DNA of 64,000 nt from Mycolicibacterium brisbanense. Lineage in GTDB: Bacteria; Actinomycetota; Actinomycetes; Mycobacteriales; Mycobacteriaceae. The translations under genes and the position numbers were made by a program. This document shows, in pieces, positions 43,670 through 52,329 of this stretch. Under the pieces are notes generated by a model. That model made no database searches. It was not told the origin of the DNA and saw only the letters and a program-made list of their open reading frames with translations. The first letter of the stretch is position 1. Each line of letters starts with the position of its first letter. The stretch is taken from NCBI RefSeq assembly GCF_001570425.1, contig NZ_BCSX01000039.1:62001-126000 (forward strand), read 5' to 3'.

Positions 43670-44836
43670 ATGCCACACGACCAGCCGGCCATCATCGGTG
43701 CCGCCGAACTCGCTCCAGGGAGAAACGTTCCGTACACCTCCACTGAATTGCATGTGCGCGCCGCGGTCGCGGCTCTCGCCGACGCAGGGGTGGTCCCAGA
43801 CGAGGTCGACGGTCTGGTGTGCGCCGGGCCGATGACGAACGAGGGTTCGATCTTCCTGTCCGAGGACCTCATGGACTATCTCGGGCTGCACAATCTGAAA
43901 CTTCAGATGACCTGTCAGCTTGGCGGCGGGACCCATCTCGCCATGACGCGCATGGCGAGTAACGTCATCGCCCGGGGCGAGGCCGAGACGGTGCTGGTCG
44001 TGTCGGCGGGCAAGTTTCCACCGATCCGCGATGGCGGGCGCGAACTGATGGCGCTGGTGTGTGACCACGCGTTCGAGATGCCCTACGGACCGTCCGTGCC
44101 GGCGCTCTACGGTTTGATCGCGCAGGCCTGGATGCACGAGACGGGACAGGGCAAGGCGGACATCGCCGAGGTCACCGTGTCGCAGGACCGTTGGGCCGCA
44201 CTGAACCCCGCGGCTATCGCGCACGGCGCTCAACGCCTGACTGTGGAGGACGTGCTGGCGTCCCGGCCGATCGCCGGGCCGTTCCACTTCTACCACTGCT
44301 CGATTCCCTGCGAGGGCGGTGGCGCGCTGGTGCTGGGCTCGGCCCGCCGGGCTCGCGCGGGCAAGCACCGGCCGGTGCATTTGCTGGGCTTTGGAGAGGG
44401 TCACACCCACGGTTTTCTGACCTCGCTGGCCCGGCCGGGTCGTACCGGGGCCGCCCGTTCGGGTCCGATGGCCTTTGAGCGCTCCGGACGGGCGCCGGCC
44501 GACGTCGACATCGCTTTGCTCTACGACGCCTTCGCCTCCAACCCGGCGATGATCCTTGAGGAGGCGGGTTTCGTGAAGCCCGGTGGGGCAGGCGATTTCT
44601 ACCGTGACGGCTGCGCCGATCCGGGGGGCGACCTTCCGGTGAACACCGACGGCGGCCTAATCCGGTTCGGGCACACCGGGACCTCCTCTGGCATTTCGCA
44701 GATCCTTGAGGGTTACTGGCAGTTGTCCGGTCGCGCCGAGGGCCGTCAGGTGCCCGGGGCGGATACCGCGTTCGTGCACAGCTACGGCTCGATGCTGTGC
44801 AGTCACGTCAGCATGGTGATGGAGGGAGCGTCATGA
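43670..44836 (+). CDS. SCP-x-type thiolase / Ltp2-like lyase
   Basis: The product has 388 residues from the ATG at 43670 behind GAGAGGAG. Thiolase-fold segments include QMTCQLGGGTHLAMTRMASNVIARGEAETVLVV with a cysteine near residue 83, GLIAQAWMHETG, and HTGTSSGISQ near the C-terminus. The ATGA overlap with a DUF35 gene matches Ltp2-like enzymes, which pair with a DUF35 OB domain and cleave side-chain aldol or thiolytic bonds in sterol catabolism. It opens a ten-gene operon ending in an AtuA-like gene. Confidence 0.88.
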   Translation: MPHDQPAIIGAAELAPGRNVPYTSTELHVRAAVAALADAGVVPDEVDGLVCAGPMTNEGSIFLSEDLMDYLGLHNLKLQMTCQLGGGTHLAMTRMASNVIARGEAETVLVVSAGKFPPIRDGGRELMALVCDHAFEMPYGPSVPALYGLIAQAWMHETGQGKADIAEVTVSQDRWAALNPAAIAHGAQRLTVEDVLASRPIAGPFHFYHCSIPCEGGGALVLGSARRARAGKHRPVHLLGFGEGHTHGFLTSLARPGRTGAARSGPMAFERSGRAPADVDIALLYDAFASNPAMILEEAGFVKPGGAGDFYRDGCADPGGDLPVNTDGGLIRFGHTGTSSGISQILEGYWQLSGRAEGRQVPGADTAFVHSYGSMLCSHVSMVMEGAS

Positions 44837-45270
44837 CCGCAGCTTCGAGTTCTCTCGACGGTCTGCACGATCCTGAGGCGCTGCCGCCGCTGACCGATGT
44901 CAACCGTCCCTACTTCGCAGCAGCGGCCCGCGGTGTACTCGTCTTCCAGCGGTGCGCGAACGACCACCCTTTCCTCTACCCGCGGCTGGTGTGTCCCGTC
45001 TGCCATGACGGTGAGTTGGCCTGGGAGACCGCGGCGGGTACTGGTGAGATCGTCAGTTTCGCGCCGGTGTACCGCCCCCCGTGGGACTCGTTCCCGCGCA
45101 GCGAGCCGTACGTCGTCGTGCTCGTTCGTCTGGACGAGGGGCCGCAGTTGTTGGCCAGTCTCGAGGGCGTGGCCCCAGATGAAGTTGCGATCGGGGCGAG
45201 AGTGCGCGCAGTGTTCGAGCGGGTGAACGAGGACCTTGGGCTGGTCCGATTCAGGCTGGCGGCGTCGTGA
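44833..45270 (+). CDS. DUF35 OB-fold / zinc-ribbon partner of the thiolase
   Basis: The product has 145 residues. An N-terminal zinc ribbon has QRCANDHPFLYPRLVCPVCHDGEL, followed by an OB fold containing GTGEIVSFAPVYRPPWDSF. DUF35 proteins bind acyl-CoA and form a complex with thiolase-like lyases. Its start overlaps the thiolase stop by 4 bp and its stop overlaps the next GTG, which supports a stable complex. Confidence 0.9.
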   Translation: MTAASSSLDGLHDPEALPPLTDVNRPYFAAAARGVLVFQRCANDHPFLYPRLVCPVCHDGELAWETAAGTGEIVSFAPVYRPPWDSFPRSEPYVVVLVRLDEGPQLLASLEGVAPDEVAIGARVRAVFERVNEDLGLVRFRLAAS

Positions 45271-46310
45271 CCACGTACGGGGTCTCGGTGCTCGGCGCGG
45301 ACTTGGCCACCCTTGTCGAGACCGCCGAGGCTACCGACCTCGCCGGCTTCGACGCCGCCTGGGCCTCGGAGTTCTACTCGCGCTCCGGCTCGATCTCGAT
45401 GGCCGCGATGGCCGCGCGCACAAAGCGCTGCCGCATCGGGTCGTCGATCCTGTATGGCGTCGGGCGCAGCCCGCTCGTGCTCGCCACCGAGGCGCGTGAC
45501 CTCGACGAGCTTTCAGGCGGGCGCGTCGTACTCGGGCTCGGCAACGGTACACGCCGCATGATGAGCGACTGGCACGGCGTGGAGGACACCTCCGCTCCCG
45601 CTCTGCGCATGGAGGAGCTGGTCCCGCTCGTGCGTCGGATCTGGAACCTGCACGAGGGCCCCGTGCGCCATGAGGGGCGCTTCTACCGGATGAATCTCGT
45701 CCCAACCGGCGACGTCGCGCCGCCGAAGCGAGCGATCCCGATCATCACCGCGGGCGTGCGTCCGCGGATGTGCGAGGTGGCAGGGCGCGTAGCCGACGGG
45801 TTGGCTGGTCATCCGCTGTTCACCACGACTTACGTCGAGGAGGTCGCCCGCCCAGCCGTCGTGCGCGGTGCGGAGCGGGCCGGACGCGATCCCGCCGACA
45901 TTGAGATCGTCTCGATGGTCATCTGCGCGGTGCACGACGACCCACAGATCGCACGTCGTGAGGCCGCGCAGCAGATCGCGTTCTACTCCTCGGTGAAGAC
46001 CTACGAGCACGTGCTCGACGTCAGCGGTTTCGCCAGGCAGGCAGCGGCCATCCGCGACGCGTTCGCACGGCGTGACCTGCCGGCCATGTTCGCCGCGGTC
46101 ACCGACGACATGATCGACGCGATGGCGGTGGCCGGCACCGCCGCCGAGGTCCGAGAAGGGCTGCGCCGCTACGAGGGCGTGCTGGACCACATCGTTCTCT
46201 ACTCACCCTCGATTGGTCTCGCGCCCGAGCGCATCGCCGAGAACCTCGGCAGCCTCATTCGCGATTGTGCGCCGGCCTTCGCCGGCGGGAAAGGTGACCA
46301 GAGTGGCTGA
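45267..46310 (+). CDS. LLM-class (F420-type) flavin-dependent oxidoreductase
   Basis: The product has 347 residues from a GTG that overlaps the DUF35 stop. The TIM-barrel signature includes AAWASEFYSRSGSI, RIGSSILYGVGRSPLVLATEARDLDELSGGRVVLGLGNGT and GEV-like later strands with AGVRPRMCEVAGRVADGLAGH. Such proteins in mycobacteria often use F420H2 rather than FMNH2. It probably reduces a double bond or oxidises an alcohol of the pathway intermediate. It is third in the operon. Confidence 0.85.
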   Translation: MTTYGVSVLGADLATLVETAEATDLAGFDAAWASEFYSRSGSISMAAMAARTKRCRIGSSILYGVGRSPLVLATEARDLDELSGGRVVLGLGNGTRRMMSDWHGVEDTSAPALRMEELVPLVRRIWNLHEGPVRHEGRFYRMNLVPTGDVAPPKRAIPIITAGVRPRMCEVAGRVADGLAGHPLFTTTYVEEVARPAVVRGAERAGRDPADIEIVSMVICAVHDDPQIARREAAQQIAFYSSVKTYEHVLDVSGFARQAAAIRDAFARRDLPAMFAAVTDDMIDAMAVAGTAAEVREGLRRYEGVLDHIVLYSPSIGLAPERIAENLGSLIRDCAPAFAGGKGDQSG

Positions 46311-46761
46311 CGCATCGCTCATCGGGACGCAACTCGGGAGGACCACGTTTCCCGTCGACCGGTCCAAAGTGCGCGAGTTCGCACTTTCGCTCGGCGACCG
46401 CGACCCGATCTACCAGGACGTCGCGGCCGCCCGCGCCGCCGGCTTCGGCGCGATCCCCGCTCCTCCGACCTTCGTCGTCTCCTCGGCTCACTGGCGCGCC
46501 GACGACGACATGTTCGGCGCCCTCGGGCTCGACCTGCGACGCGTACTGCACGGTGAGTGCGGCTGGGAGTATTTCGCGCCGGTGTTCGTCGGCGACGAGC
46601 TCACCGAGACTCGTCGGGTGTCGAACGTGACCAGCCGCGAGGGGAAGCGCGGCGGCATCATGACAATCGTGACGATCGAGACCGACTTCACCAACCAGCG
46701 CGACGAACTCGTCGTGCGCCAGACCGACGTCTTGATCGAAACCGGAGGCTCCACCCAATGA
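46303..46761 (+). CDS. MaoC-like dehydratase, N-terminal hotdog (FAS1-type) subunit
   Basis: The product has 152 residues from the GTG at 46303, which follows GGGAAAGG; it overlaps the previous gene by 8 bp. The hotdog fold shows VDRSKVREFALSLGDRDPIYQD and the PAPPTFVV strand that marks the MaoC N-terminal (FAS1) family. These chains usually pair with a classical MaoC chain to form an enoyl-CoA hydratase. The next gene, starting with ATGA overlap, encodes just such a MaoC chain. Confidence 0.85.
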   Translation: MADASLIGTQLGRTTFPVDRSKVREFALSLGDRDPIYQDVAAARAAGFGAIPAPPTFVVSSAHWRADDDMFGALGLDLRRVLHGECGWEYFAPVFVGDELTETRRVSNVTSREGKRGGIMTIVTIETDFTNQRDELVVRQTDVLIETGGSTQ

Positions 46762-47183
46762 CGACATCCCCCGCGCCGGTGGCGTTGGCCATCGGCGACG
46801 AGATGCCGACCTCACAGTTCGGCCCGCTGACGCGCTCGCACATCGTTCGCTACGCCGGCTCCGGCGGCGACTTCAACCCGATCCACCACGACGAAGAGTT
46901 CGCCCGCGCGGCCGGCATGCCCGGTGTGTTCGGCATGGGACTGCTGCACGGCGGTGTGCTCGCGCAGCGGCTGACCGCCTGGGTGGGGCTGGCCAACATC
47001 CGCTCGTTCCGCATCCGGTTCACCGGTCAGGTATGGCCCGGTGACCTGCTCAGCTTCGGCGGCAGGGTCACCGGCGTGCGCGAGGCCGGAGGGCAGCAGG
47101 TGGCAGACCTCGAACTCGTGGTCACGCGCCAGACCGGCGAACCCGCGATAAAGGGGAGCGCCGTCGTGCAGGTGACCCGGTGA
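46758..47183 (+). CDS. MaoC-like enoyl-CoA hydratase, catalytic subunit
   Basis: The product has 141 residues. The hydratase motif is YAGSGGDFNPIHHDEEFARAAGMPGVFGMGLLHGG, where Asp, Asn and His form the R-hydratase active site. It overlaps its neighbours by 4 bp at both ends. It probably forms a heterodimer with the 152-residue hotdog protein and hydrates the double bond of an enoyl-CoA. Confidence 0.9.
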   Translation: MTTSPAPVALAIGDEMPTSQFGPLTRSHIVRYAGSGGDFNPIHHDEEFARAAGMPGVFGMGLLHGGVLAQRLTAWVGLANIRSFRIRFTGQVWPGDLLSFGGRVTGVREAGGQQVADLELVVTRQTGEPAIKGSAVVQVTR

Positions 47184-47707
47184 GCGCGCCAACGAGCGAC
47201 GTCACCGGCCTCGGGATGACGTTCGGGACCTTCGACGAAGGCCGGGCGTGGGTCGGTCATCGCTCCGAACCGCGGCATGCGTGGTTCCCGATCGACCGCT
47301 CGATGGTGTTGTACTACTGCTCGCTCGTCGAGGACGCGAACCCCCGTTACTGGGAGGGTGAGGACTGCCCGCCCGGGCTGCTGATGAGCCTCGGCTTCGC
47401 GCCGCAGTGGGTGCCCGGGTACCTAGCGCGTGCCGACATGATGTTCGCGCTCAGCGTCCCGTTGCCGGGCCACCACATCATCAACGCCTCGACGACGACG
47501 GAGTTCGAACGCCGGCCCCGGGTAGGCGATCACGTGTCGATCGTGGAGGAGATCGCCTCGATCTCCGAGCCCAAGACGACGCGGGTGGGCACCGGTGTGT
47601 TCATCACCACGGTGAGCACCTTCTCCGACCAGCACGGTGAGGTCATCGGCCGCAACACCAACGTGCTCTTCCGATACGACACCGCCGATAGTGAAGGCGC
47701 ATCATGA
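47180..47707 (+). CDS. second FAS1-type hotdog dehydratase subunit
   Basis: The product has 175 residues from a GTG with a 4-bp overlap. It contains PIDRSMVLYYCSLVEDANPRYWEG and, later, the hotdog strand INASTTTEFERRPRVGDHVSIVEEI. The catalytic D-x-N-x-x-H is not obvious, as expected for a non-catalytic partner. It precedes a further hotdog gene by a 4-bp overlap and so may form a second heterodimer. Confidence 0.78.
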   Translation: MSAPTSDVTGLGMTFGTFDEGRAWVGHRSEPRHAWFPIDRSMVLYYCSLVEDANPRYWEGEDCPPGLLMSLGFAPQWVPGYLARADMMFALSVPLPGHHIINASTTTEFERRPRVGDHVSIVEEIASISEPKTTRVGTGVFITTVSTFSDQHGEVIGRNTNVLFRYDTADSEGAS

Positions 47708-48174
47708 ACGACTCCACCGAGCGCAGCATGGTCCGCGTCCCCGTGCGGTTCGAGGACATCGCCGTCGGCGACACCCTGACGCCCGTCTCGATCGAGATCA
47801 GCTACAAGCGCATCTGCATGAACGCGGCTTCGACATGGGACTGGTTCCCCGGTCACCACGACCCCGACTACGCGCGCAGCCAGGGCCAGCGCACGATCTA
47901 CCTGTCAACCCTCTTCTTCCATGGCTTCATCGACCGCGGCCTCAACGAATGGGCCGGACCCGACGCGCTCATCCGGCGCCGCAGAATCTCAATGATCCGG
48001 TCGATCTATCCGGGCCAGACCGCAACCCTGAGCGGCAAGGTCGTGGCCAAACGCGACGATGGCGGACGGCGCCTCGTCGACCTCGAGTTGCTCGTCTCGA
48101 GCGAAGATGGTCCGTGCGTGCCGAGTGAAGCCACCGTTGAGCTGGCCGACCCGTTTGTCGAGGTGCCGGGGTGA
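47704..48174 (+). CDS. MaoC-like hotdog protein, second pair partner
   Basis: The product has 156 residues. It has FEDIAVGDTLTPVSIEIS, a typical MaoC N-terminal strand, then NAASTWDWFPGHHDPDYARSQGQRTIYLSTLFFHGF, where GHHDPDYA replaces the usual D-x-N-P-x-H-x-D, so the active site is altered but plausible. It completes a run of four hotdog genes. Function as an enoyl-CoA hydratase is inferred. Confidence 0.78.
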   Translation: MNDSTERSMVRVPVRFEDIAVGDTLTPVSIEISYKRICMNAASTWDWFPGHHDPDYARSQGQRTIYLSTLFFHGFIDRGLNEWAGPDALIRRRRISMIRSIYPGQTATLSGKVVAKRDDGGRRLVDLELLVSSEDGPCVPSEATVELADPFVEVPG

Positions 48175-48217
48175 GCTGCCACTCACATGCGAGGCGACGG
48201 TGAGGGACGGAGGCTCG

Positions 48218-48985
48218 GTGGCCGAGCAACCGGTTCGCTACGAGGTCGTCGACAGCGTGGCCTGGCTGACGATCAACCGGCCCGAGGCGCGCAACGCGCT
48301 GAACAACGCTGTGCGCACGGGGCTTTTCGACGCGGTACGCCGCTTCAATGACGACGACGCGGCGAAGGTGCTCGTCCTCACCGGCGTGGGCGATAAGGCG
48401 TTCTGCGCCGGCGGGGACTTGAAGGAGATGGCGCAGAACGCGCTCAAGGTGCCCCCGAAGGACTTCGCTCCGCAGTTCGGCCGCAACATCGATGTCGCGA
48501 AGCCGACGATCGCGGCCGTCAACGGTGTCGCGTTCGCCGGGGGCTTCCTGCTCGCGCAGCAGTGCGACCTGGTCGTGGCTGCCGAACACGCGACCTTCGC
48601 CGTCAGCGAGGTCAAAGTCGGCCGCGGGTCGCCGTGGGCGGCACCGCTATCGTGGCTGGTGCCCCCACGCGTTGCCATGCAGATCCTGCTGACCGGCGAC
48701 CCGATCACCGCCGAGCGCGCCCACCAGGTCGGCTTAGTCAATGAGGTGGTGCCGGCCGATCAGTTGCGCGAGCGTACCCGGCAGTTGGCGCTCAGCATCG
48801 CCGCGAACGCACCGCTATCGGTGCTTGCGTCCAAGCGCACCGTGTACCTCTCGGCACAGCACCACCTCGCCGCCGCCTACGACCTGGCCGACGAGATATG
48901 GGAGCCGGTCTATCTGAGCGACGACGCGCAGGAAGGCCCGACGGCGTTCCGCGAGAAGCGCGCACCACAGTGGAAGGGACGCTGA
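48218..48985 (+). CDS. enoyl-CoA hydratase/isomerase (crotonase family)
   Basis: The product has 255 residues from the GTG at 48218 just behind GGAGG. The oxyanion hole segments are AFCAGGDLKEM (about 67-77) and the second Gly-rich turn VAFAGGFLLAQQCDLVVA. RPEARNALN is the usual N-terminal block. In an Atu-type pathway this is the counterpart of AtuE, which hydrates isohexenylglutaconyl-CoA. It is 43 bp after the hotdog genes and 1 bp before the TIGR03084 gene. Confidence 0.9.
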   Translation: MAEQPVRYEVVDSVAWLTINRPEARNALNNAVRTGLFDAVRRFNDDDAAKVLVLTGVGDKAFCAGGDLKEMAQNALKVPPKDFAPQFGRNIDVAKPTIAAVNGVAFAGGFLLAQQCDLVVAAEHATFAVSEVKVGRGSPWAAPLSWLVPPRVAMQILLTGDPITAERAHQVGLVNEVVPADQLRERTRQLALSIAANAPLSVLASKRTVYLSAQHHLAAAYDLADEIWEPVYLSDDAQEGPTAFREKRAPQWKGR

Positions 48986-48986
48986 C

Positions 48987-49799
48987 ATGGCGGTGACCAT
49001 GCAGTCGGTAATCGCCGACATCGAAGCCGAAACGGCCGCGTTGCGCGAACTCATCGCACCGCTGCCCGAAGGTCCGCGCGGCTGGGACGCGCCGACTCCG
49101 GCCGTGGGCTGGGCGATCCGCGACCAGATCAGCCATCTGGCGTTCTTCGACGACGTGGCGGTGCGCTCGGCCACCGACCCCGACGGTTTCAGCAGCGACT
49201 ACCTGCCGATGATGGCCGACGGAAGCATCTCACCCGACGTCATCGCTGAGCGCTACCGTCAAATGCCGGCTGCCGACCTGCTCGCGTGGTTCGACACGTC
49301 GCGTGCAGCCCTCGTTGCGGCGTTCGCGGACATTGCCCCGGCGACCCGCCTGCCGTGGTTCGGGCCGACGATGAGCGCGGTCTCGTCGCTGACAGCGCGA
49401 CTCATGGAGACCTGGGCGCACGGCCAGGACATCGTCGACGCGCTCGGCGCGACCCGCGAGGCCACGGCACGGCTGCGGCACGTGGCCCACATCGGGGTGG
49501 GTGCGCGCGCTTTCAGCTACCTGGCCAACGGTCTGGACCTCCCCGCGGACCCGGTACGCGTCGAGCTGACCGCTCCGGACGGCAGCGTCTGGACGTGGGG
49601 GCCAGCCGACGCCGCCAACCGCGTGAGCGGGCCGGCGCTGGACTTTTGCCTGTTGGTGACCCAACGCCGCCACCGCGACGACACCGCTTTGGTCGCCGAC
49701 GGACCGCTGGCCGACCAGTGGCTCGCGATCGCCCAGGCCTTCGCGGGGCCCCCTGGCGGCGGGCGCGTGGCGGGCCAGTTCGCAGGGGGTCAGCGGTGA
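48987..49799 (+). CDS. TIGR03084 / mycothiol-dependent isomerase-fold metal-binding protein
   Basis: The product has 270 residues. The DinB-like N-terminal four-helix fold has GWAIRDQISHLAFFDDVAV and a second metal site at WAHGQDIVDALG, the histidine pattern of mycothiol maleylpyruvate isomerase-like proteins. Function is unknown in most members; a thiol-transfer or isomerase step is plausible. It starts 1 bp after the hydratase stop and overlaps the AtuA-like GTG by 4 bp. Confidence 0.82.
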   Translation: MAVTMQSVIADIEAETAALRELIAPLPEGPRGWDAPTPAVGWAIRDQISHLAFFDDVAVRSATDPDGFSSDYLPMMADGSISPDVIAERYRQMPAADLLAWFDTSRAALVAAFADIAPATRLPWFGPTMSAVSSLTARLMETWAHGQDIVDALGATREATARLRHVAHIGVGARAFSYLANGLDLPADPVRVELTAPDGSVWTWGPADAANRVSGPALDFCLLVTQRRHRDDTALVADGPLADQWLAIAQAFAGPPGGGRVAGQFAGGQR

Positions 49800-51520
49800 G
49801 CGTCCCGGTCCGCATCGGCAACTGCTCCGGCTTTTACGGCGACCGCATCGCCGCAGCCCGCGAGATGGTCGAGGGCGGACCGATCGACGTCCTGTGCGGT
49901 GACTATCTGGCCGAGCTGACCATGCTCATCCTGGCCAAGGCCCAGGCCAAAGACCCGTCCGGCGGGTACGCGCGGACTTTCCTCACCCAAATGGAACAGG
50001 TGCTGGGCACCTGTCTCGATCGTGGCATCAAGGTCGTCGCGAACGCGGGCGGGCTGAATCCCGCCGGCTTGGCCGCCGCGTTGCGCGAGCTGTCCGCACG
50101 TCTCGGCCTCACCGCGCGCGTCGCGCACGTCGAGGGCGACGACCTACGTGGCGACCTCCACGCAATCACGCCGCCCGTCGGCGACATCAAACCGGTGTCG
50201 GCCAACGCCTACCTCGGCGCCTGGGGCATCACCGAGGCGCTGCATTCGGGCGCCGACGTCGTCGTGACCGGCCGGGTCACCGACGCATCCCTCGTGGTCG
50301 GTCCCGCGGCCTGGTGGCACGCCTGGGCACGCGCCGACTGGGATCGGCTCGCGGGTGCGGTCGTCGCCGGGCACGTGATCGAGTGCGGCCCTCAGGCGAC
50401 GGGCGGCAACTACGCGTTCCTCGACGAGATCACCGACCGCCGCTACCCGGGGTTTCCGATCGCCGAGGTCGCCGAGGACGGCTCTTCGGTGATCACGAAG
50501 CATCCCGGCACCGGGGGACTGGTCTCAGTCGGCACGGTCACCGCCCAGCTGCTCTACGAGATCGCTGAACCTGCCTACCTCGGCCCCGACGTCGTCGCCC
50601 ACTTCGACACCATTCGCCTGGCTCAACAGGGTGAGCACCGTGTCGCGATCAGCGGTACGAAAGGCAGTCCGCCGCCGGACACGTTGAAGGTGGCGCTGAA
50701 CGAGGTGGGCGGCTTCCGCAACACGATGACCATGGTGCTCACCGGCCTCGACATCGAGGCCAAGGCGGCCTTCGCCGAACAGCAGCTCTTCGACGTTCTC
50801 GGCGGACGCGACGCCTTCGACGAAGTCGACGTGCGACTGTTGCGTTTCGACGTCTCCGATGCGCCGACGAACGAGCAAGCCTGCGCGCACCTGCGTGTGA
50901 CGGTGAAGGACGCCGACCCGCGAAAGGTGGGCCGAGCCTTCTCCGGCGGGGTCATGGAGATCGCCCTGGCTGGTTTCGCCGGCTTCCACACCACCACGCC
51001 ACCGTCCTCGGAGACCGCGTTCGGCGTCTACCGGCCGGCCTACGTTCCGCGCTCGGCCCTCACGCACGTGCTCGTCGACGCCGACGGCAATCGGCACGTG
51101 ATCCCTGACCCGCCGACCGGTGCGGTCCCGCCGGCTGGGATCGCCCCGCCCGCGAAGCTGCCGGCGCCATCCGGGCCGACGCGGCTCGCGCCGCTCGGGT
51201 CGGTACTCGGTGCGCGGTCCGGAGATAAGGGCGGCAACGCCAACCTCGGACTGTGGGCACGCGACGACCCCGGTTACGCGTGGGCGCGCGAGTACCTGAG
51301 CGTCGAGCGGCTGCGCACACTGCTCGGGCCGGAGACGGCGCACCTGCGCATCGAGCGCTTCGAACTGCCGAACCTGCGCGCGCTCAACGTGGTGGTGCAC
51401 GGCTTGCTCGGTGACGGGGTGGCCTCCTCGACCCGGCCGGACGCGCAGGCCAAGGGGCTCGGGGAGTACGTGCGATCCCGAGTGGTGGACGTTCCCGAAT
51501 CGCTGCTCGACACACACTAA
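49796..51520 (+). CDS. atuA: AtuA-family acyclic terpene utilization protein (DUF1446)
   Basis: The product has 574 residues from a GTG at 49796 behind GCAGGGGG. IGNCSGFYGDR at the N-terminus, DVLCGDYLAELTMLILAK and VVVTGRVTDASLVVGPA are hallmark blocks of the AtuA family. A separate C-terminal domain of about 100 residues (from LGSVLGARSGDKGGNANLGLW) is also typical. In Pseudomonas AtuA is needed for citronellol and geraniol degradation and is thought to cleave the hydroxylated isohexenylglutaryl-CoA. It ends the operon; its TAA overlaps the TAG of the converging TetR gene. Confidence 0.92.
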   Translation: MSVPVRIGNCSGFYGDRIAAAREMVEGGPIDVLCGDYLAELTMLILAKAQAKDPSGGYARTFLTQMEQVLGTCLDRGIKVVANAGGLNPAGLAAALRELSARLGLTARVAHVEGDDLRGDLHAITPPVGDIKPVSANAYLGAWGITEALHSGADVVVTGRVTDASLVVGPAAWWHAWARADWDRLAGAVVAGHVIECGPQATGGNYAFLDEITDRRYPGFPIAEVAEDGSSVITKHPGTGGLVSVGTVTAQLLYEIAEPAYLGPDVVAHFDTIRLAQQGEHRVAISGTKGSPPPDTLKVALNEVGGFRNTMTMVLTGLDIEAKAAFAEQQLFDVLGGRDAFDEVDVRLLRFDVSDAPTNEQACAHLRVTVKDADPRKVGRAFSGGVMEIALAGFAGFHTTTPPSSETAFGVYRPAYVPRSALTHVLVDADGNRHVIPDPPTGAVPPAGIAPPAKLPAPSGPTRLAPLGSVLGARSGDKGGNANLGLWARDDPGYAWAREYLSVERLRTLLGPETAHLRIERFELPNLRALNVVVHGLLGDGVASSTRPDAQAKGLGEYVRSRVVDVPESLLDTH

Positions 51521-52110
51521 ATCCGGTGCGGGGCGCCGTCTACCTGCTGTGTAACCGCGCGGCTGAACAGCGCCGCAACGGCCGCGGCGGCCAGCATCGC
51601 CTCAATCGTCGCGTCGTCCAGCGACGCCGGCATGTACGCGGACGCGTTGAGCAATGACAGCACGGCGGCGACCAGGCCCTGTGCGCGCTCACGGTCCAGA
51701 TCGCCCCGTGCTCGTACGAGCGCGTCGACCCAGAAGGACTCGTACCTGTGCTGTCGGCGTCGCAGGGCACGGGTCGCCAGCGGCGACAGCGAGCGGTGCT
51801 CGCGGGCGTAGACGGCCAACAGGCCGCGTCGTCGCGCGCCGAAGGCCGCGTGTAGGTCGACAAGGGCGTGCAGGACCTCCGTCGGTGTGCCGGCGTTGGT
51901 GGCGCGCCGGGCGCCGGCCAGCAGCTCAGTCATGGCGGCGTCGCATAACTCGCGCAGGATCGCGTCCTTGTTCTGAAAGTGCCGGTAGACGGCCGGCCCG
52001 CTCACCCCTGCTGCGGCACCGATGTCGTCGATGCCCACGGCGTGAAAGCCTTGCCGCGCGAACAGGTCGGCGGCGGCCTCGAGGAGCAGTTTGCGGCGCA
52101 AACCGGCCAC
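51517..52110 (-). CDS. TetR-family regulator of the Atu-like cluster
   Basis: The product has 197 residues from a GTG at 52110 behind AGGAGG. The helix-turn-helix includes FHAVGIDDIGAAAGVSGPAVYRHFQNKDAIL. It is the last gene of the carboxylase operon, and its position between two convergent catabolic operons matches AtuR. A strong inverted repeat (58803-58826) ahead of the carboxylase genes is a candidate target. The gene overlaps the AtuA-like gene tail by 3 bp on opposite strands. Confidence 0.88.
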   Translation of the reverse strand: MAGLRRKLLLEAAADLFARQGFHAVGIDDIGAAAGVSGPAVYRHFQNKDAILRELCDAAMTELLAGARRATNAGTPTEVLHALVDLHAAFGARRRGLLAVYAREHRSLSPLATRALRRRQHRYESFWVDALVRARGDLDRERAQGLVAAVLSLLNASAYMPASLDDATIEAMLAAAAVAALFSRAVTQQVDGAPHRI

Positions 52111-52329
52111 TTTCAGGCCTCCTGTCGATTTGTGGTTACGTTGTTCGCCGTCCGATCCGCTGGGCCGGGCTGGGATCCTACCGGCGCTGGGGTTGCCTGC
52201 GTCGGCACCCGCCGCACCAAATCAAGGGAGGTGAACGAAACCGCTAGCCCCCGCCGATGCTGTCGCATCCTCTTCTCAGTTCATGATTTAGGGGCCCTGC
52301 TTCGAACCCGCGATGTGCAGCGGCACGAC

